Assembly: GCF_932276165.1 (NCBI RefSeq)
Contig: NC_063994.1
Coordinates: forward strand, 10,292,001-10,356,000
DNA length: 64,000 nucleotides
Reading direction: 5' to 3'
DNA from: Plutella xylostella
Lineage: Eukaryota; Arthropoda; Insecta; Lepidoptera; Plutellidae
Position 1 is the stretch's first letter. Each line of letters opens with the position of its first letter. The translations under genes were made by a program, and so were the position numbers. Under the pieces are notes generated by a model. The model did no database searches, was not told the origin of the DNA, and saw only the letters and a list, made by a program, of their open reading frames with translations. Positions 1 to 10,974 of the stretch are shown one piece after another.

Positions 1-2578
1 CCTTGCAGGTGTTGGCGGCGCTGGCCGCGCAGTCCATCAACATATCGGTGGGGTTCTGCCAGGGCTTCTCGGCCGTGCTGCTGCCCCAGTACACGTTGGA
101 ACACCCCAACATCACGTTTGAACAGAGCTCATGGATTGGTGAGTTTATCTTTATCGCAATTCATCTTTGTTTGTTTCAAAAATCATATTTGTTTCTTATC
201 CACTTATTTATATAAAAGTTATAGGATGTTTAACAGTTCAATAGCTAATACGTCCTATAAATTTTCTATGAAATGAATAAGGGGGTTGTATGACAGAAAT
301 AGATTTAAAGACAAGACAACTGTTACATACATATTTATTAGCACTGAAACAAAAATACGTTTGTAATTTTTAAACGTAAATTTTCTAAACAAATAACAAT
401 CCTAATTAATTGCCCCACATCCTTGTTGTAAACAAAGGAAAAGCATTAATCACAGTCACATTATTTTTAAGTACTAAAGTCAATATTGTTATTGGAATCT
501 GTGCTGCAGACGCGATAGTGATGTGCAAACAAGCTAGTGTTGGGCAAATAACGGCGCGTTTACACTGATAAGAGGTTACTGAGGAGGGTCAGATAACGGA
601 ATACGTTTTGGCGATGGATGGTCACGAATCGAACCGTTGTTGCTCCTTTGTCCCCCTTTAATTGCTTTAACAAGGGTAAATTACTGGATTAACTAAATCG
701 ATAGTAACTATGGCCGACTTCTTTAAGCCACTATTTTGAGTACCTAAATTTGAGTATCAAAACGTGAATCACTCAGGCGTCTTATTAGTTGGGCACATAG
801 AAAGATAATTATGCTACTATACCACTAAAAGCAAAAACAACAAAGACAACTACAAAAAACAAACCCATGATTTGACAGAAAAACTACACTTGACACTATG
901 ACTTCCCCGTTAACTTCCTTCGCTAACCCCACCTCTCCCCACATTGCAGCGAGCCTGGGCGTGATCTCCAACCCCATCGGGGCGCTGCTCGGGGGCATGA
1001 TGGTGGACGCCATCGGCCGGCGCCTGCTGCTGCAGTCCATCGTGCTGCCCAACCTGGTGGGCTGGGTCGTCATCGCCTTCTCGGAGACCTATATCTTCCT
1101 GTGTGTGGGCAGGTTCATCACTGGCTTTACTATTGGTGAGTTGGTTGGTTATTTCATTGGTATTTTTGGTTTATTGTGGGATACTTTTCGGTATAGGTCT
1201 GTTGAAACCAGCACGATACTAGGTTCTAGGCTTTGTCTATTGAGTAACTACCGCTACTCTCTAAGGTCATGGTCTCATGACTGCTCTATTAAGGAGCGAT
1301 GAAAGAATCCATGAAACATTTATTTATATAGGAGAGAATAATCTGAAACACCATGAAAATTTTATGTTCTACATACCTCACTAGCAACTTATCTCTAAAT
1401 AACCAAATCTATTTTTCATTATTCCAGGCATGTCAACGGCTTCATACATCTACGTCGCAGAAATCACTACACCAGAAAAGCGCGGCGTCCTCAGCGCCCT
1501 CGGGCCTGGGCTCGTCTCTACCGGCATATTCATCGTCTACTCCCTTGGAGCCTTCATCCACTGGAGGAAGGTGGCTGCGATATGCGCCGGAGTGTCCCTT
1601 CTAACCCCTTTCCTCATGTACTTTGTCCCAGAGTCGCCTCTATGGCTAGCCTCTAAAGGACAAATGAAGGAGGCATATAGTTCCATGTTCTGGCTGCGGC
1701 AAAACAACAGCACGGCGCAACAGGAACTGATGGAGTTCACCAAAGACCGCAAGATCGGAGAGACCATGAGCTTCCGGGAAAAATTGGGGCTTTTCAAGCG
1801 GAGAAGCGTTCTGAAACCTTTCAGCATTCTGATAATATTCTTCGTGTTCCAAGAGATGTCTGGAATCTACGTGATTCTGTACTATGCCGTTGACTTCTTC
1901 AAGTCCGTTGGGACGAGTGTCAACGAGTTCACAGCTTCCATTATAGTCGGTGGAGTGAGAGTGTTTATGGGGGCTGTTGGGGCTTGCCTTATCAACAGTT
2001 TCAGACGAAAAACTTTGGCAGCCACTTCAGGTCTTCTACTTGGCGTAGCCATGTTAGGGGCGGCTGTATGCGATACCTTAAATGGTCCTCCTTTAGTAAA
2101 ACTGGCGTGCGTGTTACTTCACGTTTCATTCAGCATGGTGGGCTTTCTGCAACTGCCGTGGATAATGTCAGGAGAACTCTACCCTCAGGAAATAAGAGGG
2201 GTGATGTCCGGAGCGACATCTTGCTGTGCCTATGTGCTGATTTTCTTCAACATCAAGACATACCCTCAGTTGGAGAACATGGTGACCAGTAATGGAACTT
2301 TGTATATCTTTGGTCTCTGTGCACTGGTTGGTGCTATGTACTGTTATATATTCCTTCCAGAGACAAAGGGGAAATCTTTGACAGAGATAATGAAGCAATT
2401 TGATACTGTTAAAAAGGATATAGACCCGGAAATTGGCTGTGGGAATGTCAAAGAAAAGTGTTTCGAAGGAAAAACAGTGCAAAGGAGGCACAGTGCTGGG
2501 GCGACTGTTTCTTTAGAGAAGAATTGTATTTTCGCCGCCACCTGGATACCCAAAGATGGAGAGAAAAGTAAAAACTAA
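1..2578 (+). CDS. Facilitated trehalose/sugar transporter (Tret1-like, MFS), 3' exons; 5' part outside window
   Basis: Three joined exons are seen: 1-138, 950-1135 and 1428-2578, with GT donors at 139 and 1136 and AG acceptors ending at 949 and 1427. All junctions split a codon after its first base, so the frame is kept through to TAA at 2576-2578, giving about 490 visible residues. The family is SLC2-like major facilitator proteins, multi-pass plasma-membrane carriers of trehalose or hexoses. Family signatures are present in order: D-A-I-G-R-R in the loop 2-3 region, PESPLWL in the central loop, FQEMSGIY at the place of the QQLSG motif of TM7, GELYPQEIRG near TM10-11, and PETKGKSLTE after TM12, followed by a tail of about 60 residues. 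The first eight bases (ccttgcag) look like an acceptor, so the true exon may begin at 9. The start codon is outside the window. Substrate cannot be told from sequence; Tret1-like is a family name only. Confidence 0.9.
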
Positions 2579-3696
2579 AAGTAGATAGTTCCTTTGAAGA
2601 GTTACCAATTAATTTGTGAAGTTGTACAGTTAGATTTAAGATCATTTTTGATGTTTGTTGTGTTTACTATTTTAATTAAATATAAAAATCATTGTTTATT
2701 TATGTGATCAGTATTATAGAAGTATATTCTAACATTTTTGTGTGTGTTTACAAGAATTTATACATTCCATTAGGTTAGAGAATAGTATTAGGCGATCATA
2801 GATTAAAGAGGATAAAAATGCACATTTATTTGGTACCAGTTGATAAAGGCTGAATCGTGTTTTTTTATTGGTACTTATTCTGGTTACTAATTTGAATTAA
2901 GATCAGTTTTAGATTTTGTATGAAATTGACATTAATTTTGTTGAACTAATATTTGCTATGACTATGAGACGAATTTAATATTTTTATAAGATAACATGCT
3001 GTGATGTAAGTGAATTTATAATAAAGTGTATGAGGTTGTTTTCAATAATTGTATCATTTATAGTTTCACCCTCATCAATACTTCACAATTTCTAAAATAC
3101 ATTAAGTGGAACCTCTATATAGGTTGAAACTTCATAAGTTGAAAACTCATTAGTTACTTGAAAACATCTGTCTGTTCCACATAAAATAAACATTAATTCA
3201 TTTTGAATACAAAATCTCTATAGTTAGAAGCGTCTTTCTGGAGGCTTTTATCATAGGTACACATACATATAAAACTTACCTCGAAACCTATCTTCACAAC
3301 CACACTAATTATAGATTCAACTATCAGCGCCATCTTTTGATTAAACTTTAAAGCTTGTGCAATCTGCACATAACACGACGACAACGCGACACCTGCGTTC
3401 TTATCGTGTCGCAGTGGCCGCTACATCAACATACTTACCTCTTTAGTACCTCCTCACTTAAACAGATGGCAGCAGAGGCGATTACTTTATCGATTACCCT
3501 ATTATACAGTTTCTTGAAGATAAATACTCTATTTATATATTTGTGCAGGAATTATTTATCCAACTGACCCTTTGAAACAAAGAGCAAATTGAAGAATAGT
3601 TAAAAGGTTTGTATTTTTTTGCTCTAGAAAGATTTTTCGCGCACCTGCAAAAAATCATAGACAACAAACATTTTTATTTAACTAAAAGGCACTGAC
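2579..3696. other. 3' UTR of the sugar transporter and short non-coding gap before the neurobeachin exon
   Basis: This stretch is AT-rich with no coding exon that I can recognise on either strand. The first 450 bases are probably the transporter 3' UTR, ending after AATAAA at 3020-3025. No BEACH-domain exon is present between here and the neurobeachin exon at 3697. Confidence 0.6.
3020..3025 (+). other. Polyadenylation signal AATAAA, sugar transporter
   Basis: Canonical AATAAA about 440 bases after the stop codon, followed by T/GT-rich sequence (gtgtatgaggttgtttt). It is the best placed signal; a weaker A-rich candidate lies near 2675. Confidence 0.55.
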
Positions 3697-4478
3697 CTTG
3701 TCTGCGGGATGCCGTACTTGATGCCGACGCCCACCCGGGGCAGCGCCTTGATCACCTTCTTCACCGTGGCCTGGTCGGGGAACGCGAAGAATATTGATGC
3801 TGGAATGAGAGAAGACATGTTTTAGAATAAGGAGTATGATAGTAGAAGGGACAGACTAAGCCAATTTGGCATTAATTTCATTGATTTCCACAGTAATTGC
3901 TTTTTGTATAGACGTAAGGATCTTAGGCAGATGAGCAATAGTACGTAGCAATGTAACAGAATATAAGGTGAGAGATATCAACTCTACCTTAAATTTCAAC
4001 CCCACAGTGCTATACCTACTCTTGCTTGACAAAATAAGAAGTTGGAGACCTGCCTGCTGCACTAACCACCGTCACATTCAAACGTACCGTATAATATAGC
4101 TCGCAGTACTGGAGCACACACAGACTGACACACACTGCACGTATAACAACACTCACTACGGCTGGCGAGGAACATCTGCAGCAGGTAGCGGCGGGAGAAG
4201 TACCACAGTACTGGAGCACACACAGACAGACACACACTGCACGTATAACAACACTCACTGCGGCTGGCGAGGAACATCTCCAGCAGGTAGCGGCGGGAGA
4301 AGTACCACAGTACTGGAGCACACACAGACAGACACACACTGCACGTATAACAACACTCACTACGGCTGGCGAGGAACATCTCCAGTGCGACGCTCTGCAG
4401 CAGGTAGCGACGGGAGAAGATGGCGCGCACCTCGCTGAAGTACCACTTGCCGTGCAGGTGCTCGCAGTACTTGAGGAC
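3697..4478 (-). CDS. rg: Neurobeachin/rugose (NBEA/LRBA family), two exons of the PH-BEACH region; partial
   Basis: Two minus-strand exons join in frame: 4361-4478 (118 nt) and 3697-3799 (103 nt). Acceptors (AG) lie at 4479-4480 and 3800-3801, donors (GT) at 4359-4360 and 3695-3696. The upstream exon reads VLKYCEHLHGKWYFSEVRAI and continues with the FSRRYLLQ and LEMFLASR motifs. The downstream exon reads SIFFAFPDQATVKKV, then LPRVGVG and GIPQT, with a final split Arg codon. This is the strongly conserved end of the PH-like domain just before the BEACH domain in NBEA, LRBA and Drosophila Rugose, large cytoplasmic proteins of membrane traffic and synapse organisation. The closest paralogues (WDFY3, NBEAL) differ at these motifs. 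The remaining BEACH and WD40 exons must lie beyond coordinate 1, past the oppositely oriented sugar transporter. Preceding exons were not found up to 64000, so the upstream intron exceeds 59 kb. Confidence 0.88.
4105..4410 (-). repeat. 102-bp tandem array built from fragments of the neurobeachin exon and its 5' splice site
   Basis: The word AGTACTGGAGCACACACAGA recurs at 4105 (one mismatch), 4207 and 4309, an exact 102-bp period. Two complete units (4105-4206, 4207-4308) lie next to the true exon end (unit 3, 4309 onward). Each complete unit holds the exon end and GTGAGTG donor on the minus strand. It also holds the SRRYLL coding piece and the WYF piece, but lacks 15, 21 and 19 bp that are present in the real exon. 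Two of the gaps are bounded by short direct repeats (cag, gaag). Since 102 is divisible by three, open frames run through the array; they are by-products, not a gene. Confidence 0.9.
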
Positions 4479-4479
4479 C

Positions 4480-4584
4480 TGGGGAGAGGGAGAGAGGGAG
4501 GGGGTTAGAGAGAGATTACTTGATAAGGGACGAAGATAAAGAGAGAGGGAGAGGAGGTTAGAGAGAGATACATTACTTGATAAG
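4480..4584. repeat. GA-rich imperfect tandem repeat
   Basis: Purine-rich plus strand with two copies of a unit containing ggttagagagagat and cttgataag, about 65 bases apart. A third, weaker copy is at 4735-4760 on the other side of the inserted LINE tail. On the minus strand this is a pyrimidine-rich tract just upstream of the neurobeachin exon acceptor. Confidence 0.6.
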
Positions 4585-4718
4585 CTGCTGTAGTTATCTG
4601 GAAGAGTTTACTTCTAGCAATGAGGCCGCCGATTATACTATTATATTTTCTGTTTTTGAGAAACTGTTTCTCTTTGTGTGCAATAAAGAGTATTTTATCT
4701 TATATTTATCTTTAAAAT
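4585..4718 (+). mobile_element. LINE 3'-end fragment
   Basis: GCAATGAGGCCGCC at 4617-4630 matches, with one mismatch, GCAATAAGGCCGCC in the LINE 3' UTR at 46151-46164. Both are followed by a 'gtgcaataaag' polyadenylation-like region and a T/A-rich simple tail. The fragment sits inside the GA-rich tandem repeat, so it is probably a short retrotransposed 3' end. No coding part remains. Confidence 0.6.
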
Positions 4719-7122
4719 GGGGAGAGAAAGAGAGAAGGGGAGAGGTTAGAGGGAGAAACATGTGGTAGGTATGGTATATTCAACTGCTAACTGGAACCGT
4801 ACCACCACTAACACATTAGGCAATAACAATACATAAGCAACGTTGCTCGCCTGTTAAATATCTGTTAGATCCATATAAGTTACGTTAGATTTGACAAACA
4901 AGCGACTCTAATTACTAATGTTCATGTGTGCTAGAAACAATAAATGAATAGGCTGCCTTATTGCTAAGATGAGAGACAGAGGGAGGGTTAAAACTTATGA
5001 AGAAAAAGAATTTTTGAGGTTTTGAAGTAAGTAAATTTGGGCTAGAATTACAATAATGGTGCTGGTCACCGAATAAATAATTTTTATCTTATCTTATCTT
5101 TATCTTTATAATTTAGAAAGCTTTAAATTACAGGACAGCCCATAAGTTTACAATAATATCAAAATCTTGGTAGTTAGTTACATTTTTGTAATAGCATAAT
5201 AATAGTGAAATGCGGTACACGTATTAAACTAAAAAATATGCGATAGATAAAAGAACCTATGTAGCGTTAACGAAGCAAGATAAAGATCGCGCTATCCTTA
5301 AAAAGTCCGAATAGACAATGATTTAACCGCTCTTGAATCGAGCAAGTTAATACGCTGAAAGAGGTTGATTCTGGTCGTAAACTCAGAACAAGGACTGCAG
5401 TCGTAAAGTGTTCGTTAGCCACTTAATTTATAAGTACAATAATAGAGCGTGTATATCAGTGTGGCGAGCGATTGTAAAACAACTCTATTTTAATTCTTTG
5501 GACGCAGAGACAGTTGGTCTCTTTGCTCTCGCTGTGAAGTGGGGAGAGCTGGGCGCCTTTTTGGGTATATTTTTGTATCATACTTTATGCAAATAAAATA
5601 GAACATTATTAATTGATTGCATACCTTAAAAATGTATTAAGTATGTTTATGGAAGATGGAAATACTATCCTCTGTACTAAACTGTGTTCACATTACCTAT
5701 ACTTACAAAATCGAGCTTCATAAACCGTAGAGATACGCAGGAGTTTCGACTTTTTTGTGTCTTCCAGAAAGTTAAAATTTTCAAGCCTCTGTAAACTGAC
5801 AGATACTTATTTCGGTTTCGGGGTATGTGTTTAGGGGCTACAATGATTCTACATACTCAGATAGGTACTCATAATATAAAATTATGTAACCCATAAAATA
5901 CATTTCGATCCGTTTTTATCTCAAAACAACGACTTTAAACCACACGTGCTGCTTCCCATGTCCCCTACATCTTTCCCTGCGTCAAGGGACTTAGGACCGC
6001 CGTGATCTATGTCCCGTCGTGTTGTGATTTGTTCCCTCCATTGTTACCTAATAGCCCCCCTTCGGTGCAATGAGGGGTACTGAGGGTATAGAGAGCGAAT
6101 TTAATATAATTTTGTTTAGGACTTTTAATTGGTCCTTTATAGTATAATTAGGTCACTCTGTTTGATGAAATTGATAAAGGTGGAAGTCTAATTAGATCGA
6201 ATACAATGTTTTCATAAAGTTTTCCCTTTGTATTTTAAAATTACTCCATATATAAAGTCAGCTTTATAATTAACTGTACCTGTAACTGTAACTTATATAC
6301 CATTTTCTACCTTGTCAAACTCACAAACCGTCAAATCATTCAATCATACATGGTGGTTTGTAAATTTGACGAGTTAAAAAAGTATAGCTACTTATGAAGC
6401 TGACCTATACCTAGTATACCTACTTATAAGTCCTTTCTATTATACTCAATACGTGCCGAATCTACCCTCTGGTAAAACACTACCGTATGAATAAATATAA
6501 TGCATAATCCTCTTTTCTCACAACACTGCACGTCCACTGCTCTGCTCTCCTGGTCCATTATGTTTGTTTTAACACTCATTCATATCGTCATCATATGATT
6601 ATCGGCTCGTTTAAAGATCGTATAGTAAAGTTTCTGACATTTTTGTAGACTTATAGTTATAGTACCTAATAGGTATAGCTTTTAATAGGAATAATACTCA
6701 TATAGTCATTATGTTTCCACTATAATTAGAAACTTTTAACCTAATAAAACGTGAATGAGACCATACACCAGAGACTGAGATTTCATTTAAAAAAGTACTT
6801 AAAACATTAGTTAAAACACTTGGTAGATGGATACTTATGGGAGCCCTCACGAGTCGTGATTCTGCAATAATCCCTACAAAGAACCACTCGCCCTATTTGT
6901 TATTTGAGTGCTGGTAGCATTATTTGAAGATATTAGAGGGTGACCAAAACTATACAGTCCGCCACGGCTCTAATGCATTCTGAATCAAGATACCTACTTA
7001 GCTTGTTTACAATACTATTGTTCAAACCTTTTAATAAAAAATAATTAAGTAATTACCATGCAATACTTAAGTAAGAGTGAGAGCTTAGAGCACGAGTAGG
7101 TAGGTACGCCTCGACAACAATA
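4719..7122. other. Intronic non-coding DNA, no gene seen
   Basis: AT-rich, with stop codons in all frames at short intervals. A second LINE-like tail of TTATCTTATCTT repeats lies at about 5075-5115. A moderately GC-rich unique block at 5950-6070 could be regulatory but has no motif I can name. Confidence 0.5.
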
Positions 7123-7823
7123 TTTACGCGAGTCGTTCGTCAAGTCGCGCGCCTTAGACTCGCGCGCCACGCGAGTTGGCATCTTCTGTTTTTTTATATC
7201 GTCAACTCGCGTGCCCATGTAAAGTACGGTCAGATGCAAACGAATTGAAACTAAAAAATATAGTTAAATATTTTCTCCCTGGCTGATTAGCATAAGAAGG
7301 TACCGACTAGACAGTCGCCATTAAAGTAGATGCTTTGATTTCGGGATAAAGATACAATACCTAAAGCCTATGTTGGAAGTGCGGAATGAGGCAAAAGGGG
7401 ATGTGACCTATGACGCATGATACCCAAGTTTGCTATATCTCTCATCCCGTGCGCAAATTTCACCTGTCATAGCTATTTCCTTCAAGTTTTTGTTGCAAAA
7501 ACCGGTTTAAAGGGTTAAAACGTCATTGTTTTAGTGACGTCGTTTTAGTGTTACTCCTAATTCGAAGCAGAGATGTGCATTACTTACAGTACAGCGCAAA
7601 AATATTAAAATGTGTCAGTTTTTACTGATTTTGATGTATTGTGGGGGTATAATAAATTAACTTCACTATATTACCAAGTCTACTTTGCCGTAATATAAAG
7701 ACAGTGTTACGTTTTCGTTGTGTTACCGTTATATTAAAAATCGAATTAGCACTAAAATTTCAAACAAATTTCGTTTATTTCATTGGTCAAAGAGACAGAC
7801 CTAACTGTAACAATTACTTTCAG

Positions 7824-8023
7824 GAAGTTCATCGCAAGCAGGTCCATCCAGTAATAAAACTGCACATGAAATCATAACATCCCAGCGAGGAAAGTCGGTA
7901 CTGCTTCGTGCAGGTTATAAATATAACAAAGACCGGACAAATAAAAATGGTTCCTGTATTTGGAGGTGTTCGAAGAGAACAGTTTGCCAAGCGAGATTAA
8001 TTACTTATTTTATTTTAAAGTAA
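7824..8023 (+). pseudogene. Truncated FLYWCH zinc-finger exon/fragment
   Basis: Read in the frame starting with the split codon at 7823/7824, this gives 66 residues ending in TAA at 8021-8023. The core is SQRGKSVLLRAGYKYNKDRT, then WRCSKRTVCQARLIT. The W-x-C and later C at the usual FLYWCH spacing are present, but the final histidine motif is missing because the frame runs into a stop. A pyrimidine-rich AG acceptor-like sequence (ttactttcag) lies just before it. FLYWCH modules occur in mod(mdg4)-type BTB proteins and in MULE-like transposons. Its position inside an inverted-repeat element favours a transposon relic. I see no flanking exons that would make it a working gene. Confidence 0.6.
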
Positions 8024-8143
8024 AGTCCTATAAAATACCCTATACATTTTAAGTAGTTACCTTAAGCATAATAAATTATAACTTTTGTAGCTGACTCTAC
8101 ATATTTTCACAGTCGAGCGAGTTGACGACAAAAAAAGTAGGTA

Positions 8144-9123
8144 GGGTAACGTAACGTACCTTGGGACGCTTGTACCTCGGGACAATGATTTTATTTTTAA
8201 AACTGGCAAATTTAACAAAGTATCATTCTACCCTATGCGTAGTGTTTTACTCGCTTGACCAAACTAGTGAGTCTCGTGATCATACCGGGATCGAGTGTGA
8301 GGTGAAGACAACATTAAGTTTTTTGGAGACAAAATTTACTTTTGTATAGTTTTTTGAGTTGCTTTATCTCATTGAGGCATGCTCAAAATTGAGACATGGA
8401 TATCACGTATATATTTTCAGTTATTTCATTTTTACGATACGGCAATTATCTGAAAGATTCCTAACATAAAAATAAAGATATTGATTTTTTTTGTTAAAAA
8501 TTGCTTTTTTGTACCTTGGGACACGATTAAATTTGTACCTTGGGACACTATTTCCTATGGTTTTGTACTATGGAGACTGCTAACTTCTAAATTACGTCTT
8601 ATATCTCTGTTCTTATAAGTGGCAGAGTGAAACTGGAATTAAGAGAGTTGCAGTCAGTCTGGAACGTTTGAAACAAGCAGTAGATAAAGTAAAAACAGGA
8701 GAAAATATTCCTATTTATTTTATATAAAGTGAATGTTCCTTTTTGTAACGTAAGATTCATACATAATCGCAAAATATAATTTCGTTATAAAGTAATGATA
8801 ATATGATGTCAATGTAGTTATAAAATTTCGATGATTACAGGACTTTTTGCTAAAAATATTATAAATCAATTTGTCCCAAAGTACACTTAAGAGTGTCCCA
8901 AGGTACAAACGTGTAATGTACCTTGGGTCAAAACAAGCATTTTTACTTTTATCTTAATTTCAAAAAATCTGGCCACTCCAAAGCTCCACCACAAATACTA
9001 GTGATAATAGATTATATATCCTACCGAATAAAGTAAATTTCATATTAATATCTTAGTTGTACGCTGCAATATCTTCATTCAAAGTTGGGGTAGTCGAAAG
9101 TGTCCCTAGGTACGTTACGTTAC
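8144..9123. mobile_element. Nested inverted-repeat DNA transposon (MITE-like), TA target
   Basis: The left end GGGTAACGTAACGTACCT at 8144 and the right end AGGTACGTTACGTTACCC at 9106-9123 are exact reverse complements, with TA dinucleotides on both sides as in Tc1/mariner-type insertion. Further copies of GTACCTTGGGACA lie inside, in both orientations, near both ends (about 8157, 8511, 8537, 8890, 8920), giving sub-terminal repeats. No transposase frame is present. Confidence 0.7.
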
Positions 9124-9204
9124 CCTAAATACGGGAGGGGCAACTCGCGCGTGGCGCGCGAGTCTAACGCGCGCGACTTGACGAATGACCCTTTTACGCG
9201 AGTA

Positions 9205-10856
9205 GTCAATTTTAAAATCTTATTAAATGCACAGGTTCATTATCATTAGGTTAAAGCAGACATAGTGGCTTACTTGTCTAAGGGTTAAACAAGTATGGGG
9301 TTTGTGTTTGTATTCATATACCTAAGATATTTTTCAGAATATCTACCAATTTCTATGGGCAATACAATCACAATAAAACTATAGCACCAACATATTTTTT
9401 CATTATACCAACATACTAGGGGGTCATAAAAGAGTGGTGTGTTTCCACTCAGGGGCAAGTGTCTGGTCCAATTGTAATGTAATTTGTCAACAGCCAACCC
9501 TTGTGTTGCACCCTCGCGTCTATGCATCCCTGGTGTTTATAGTTATTGCTAGTATTTTGTTGAGGACTCCGGTATACCTTCGCCACTCATAATAGAAAGA
9601 TCTTAATTTAAAAAAAAAATACAAACTAAAAAACATTTCTAGGAAGTGAACCTCCACTTTTTAGTTTCATATCATTGTACTTGAACTCATTAGCTTCCAC
9701 ACCATTTTTATAGTTAGAGAAGAATCGAGAAAATTTGTGGTCATAATATGGCCAACACAGTCTCTGCCTACCAGGGACATAGAAGATCTTAACAATATTC
9801 ACAACAACGCAGCACATCAAATCGCTTTGGAAGCAACGTTTTTTTTAAATATCTTCTCCATAGACATCGTTTAATTGTATTATTCCCCGCTAATGGCTCA
9901 TTACTACCGGCACTGCTAATGCCATCGAGACACGCACTGAGGGAGACGAGAGCTATGATTTATTTCTGAATTATTGGAGGAAATGATTCAATTTGTGCTT
10001 CAACTGGATACGTGGCGCCACTTTCTATACAGAGAAACAAAAATGAATGTAACACCAATGTAAATAAGTTTCAGATGTTACTAGTTTTCAGAAATCATTG
10101 CCAGTGAACAATACGTGTGCCTTTTCACTAGAGATATGCTATGCTACGTTGCTATGGATGTTTTTGAGATTTACCAATCATATTCATTTGTTAAGATTGG
10201 TTCACATAGCATAGCACCCTAGCTTGTTTAGGTATTTAACATATAAATCAGCATACCTTATTACATTTCTTATCAAATTAGGACCTATGATATGTGTATT
10301 TACTTAAAATGAATACATTTACATATGTAGCATAATATAAACCCGTAGTAAAACATCGTCTAGTCAGCCTTTACTGTGCTGAGAGAGAGCAGATGCCTGA
10401 ACCTCCACAGTTGCGAGTCCCAGGTTTGATTTATAGCGAGCAGTAATGCGATGGCGGAAAAAATTGGACGCTCTAATAGTTTCCTGGGCAGTAAATGTTA
10501 TTGAAAATTTGATACGGGAGAGATGCGGTTTAGAAATGGATTTAATAGACATCTTTTCAGGGGGAAATGTTTTGGTGGGTCTATGTTTAAAATCTTTGAA
10601 CAAAGTAATCGTAAATAAGCTTAGTACATAATTACTAAATAAATTAATTGTACACACACAACCCGGTACTATGAAAAAGAGATGGTAGTGAAATCAAACA
10701 AAGTAAAACCTCAAGTTATCTAAGGAGACTTTATCAAAGTAATTGATAAAATAATACCAACAAAAACACTTCTCTTCACAAGCAACAAGATACCAAAGAT
10801 AATCCGGCAACTGACCATCGACAACAAACCGCCAAAAAACAAAACAAATACAAAAA
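9205..10856. other. Intronic non-coding DNA, no gene seen
   Basis: AT-rich sequence. A 64-codon minus-strand frame at 9626-9820 matches no family I recognise and is probably chance. No repeats of note. Confidence 0.45.
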
Positions 10857-10974
10857 CAGGGTTGTCACAAAACTGGTGATTCCGGGAAAGGGCCACTAGA
10901 TGGTTATCTGGGCCGTAAATAAGCGCACCTGACGCAGGACAAGTCGGCCATTAGGGGCCGCGCTGACAACCCTG
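10857..10974. mobile_element. 118-bp hAT-like MITE candidate
   Basis: CAGGGTTGTCA (10857-10867) and TGACAACCCTG (10964-10974) are perfect 11-bp inverted ends, with the CAGGG...CCCTG form common in hAT elements. The interior is GC-rich. The expected 8-bp target duplication is not visible, so the call is tentative. Confidence 0.4.

Larger units (their letters stand above)
7123..9204. mobile_element. 2-kb inverted-repeat element with CG-rich arms (non-autonomous DNA transposon candidate)
   Basis: Left arm 7132-7178 and right arm 9141-9188 are reverse complements apart from two substitutions and a 2-base indel. The arms are very CpG-rich (runs of tcgcgcg/cgcgag), unlike the AT-rich surroundings. 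Inside lie a truncated FLYWCH zinc-finger exon (7824-8023) and, near the right arm, a second inverted-repeat element (8144-9123). No transposase is recognisable and the target-site duplication is unclear. FLYWCH domains occur in some MULE-type transposons, so a MULE relative is one possibility. Confidence 0.55.

Noticed and set aside
604..640. B-box-like GGTTCGATTCG on the minus strand inside the transporter intron
   Set aside because: No A-box or cloverleaf can be drawn around it, so neither a tRNA nor a clear SINE.
4016..4430. Two overlapping minus-strand frames of 114 and 122 codons with internal repeats
   Set aside because: They are open only because the 102-bp exon-derived repeat is a multiple of three; both cross a real exon and its donor.
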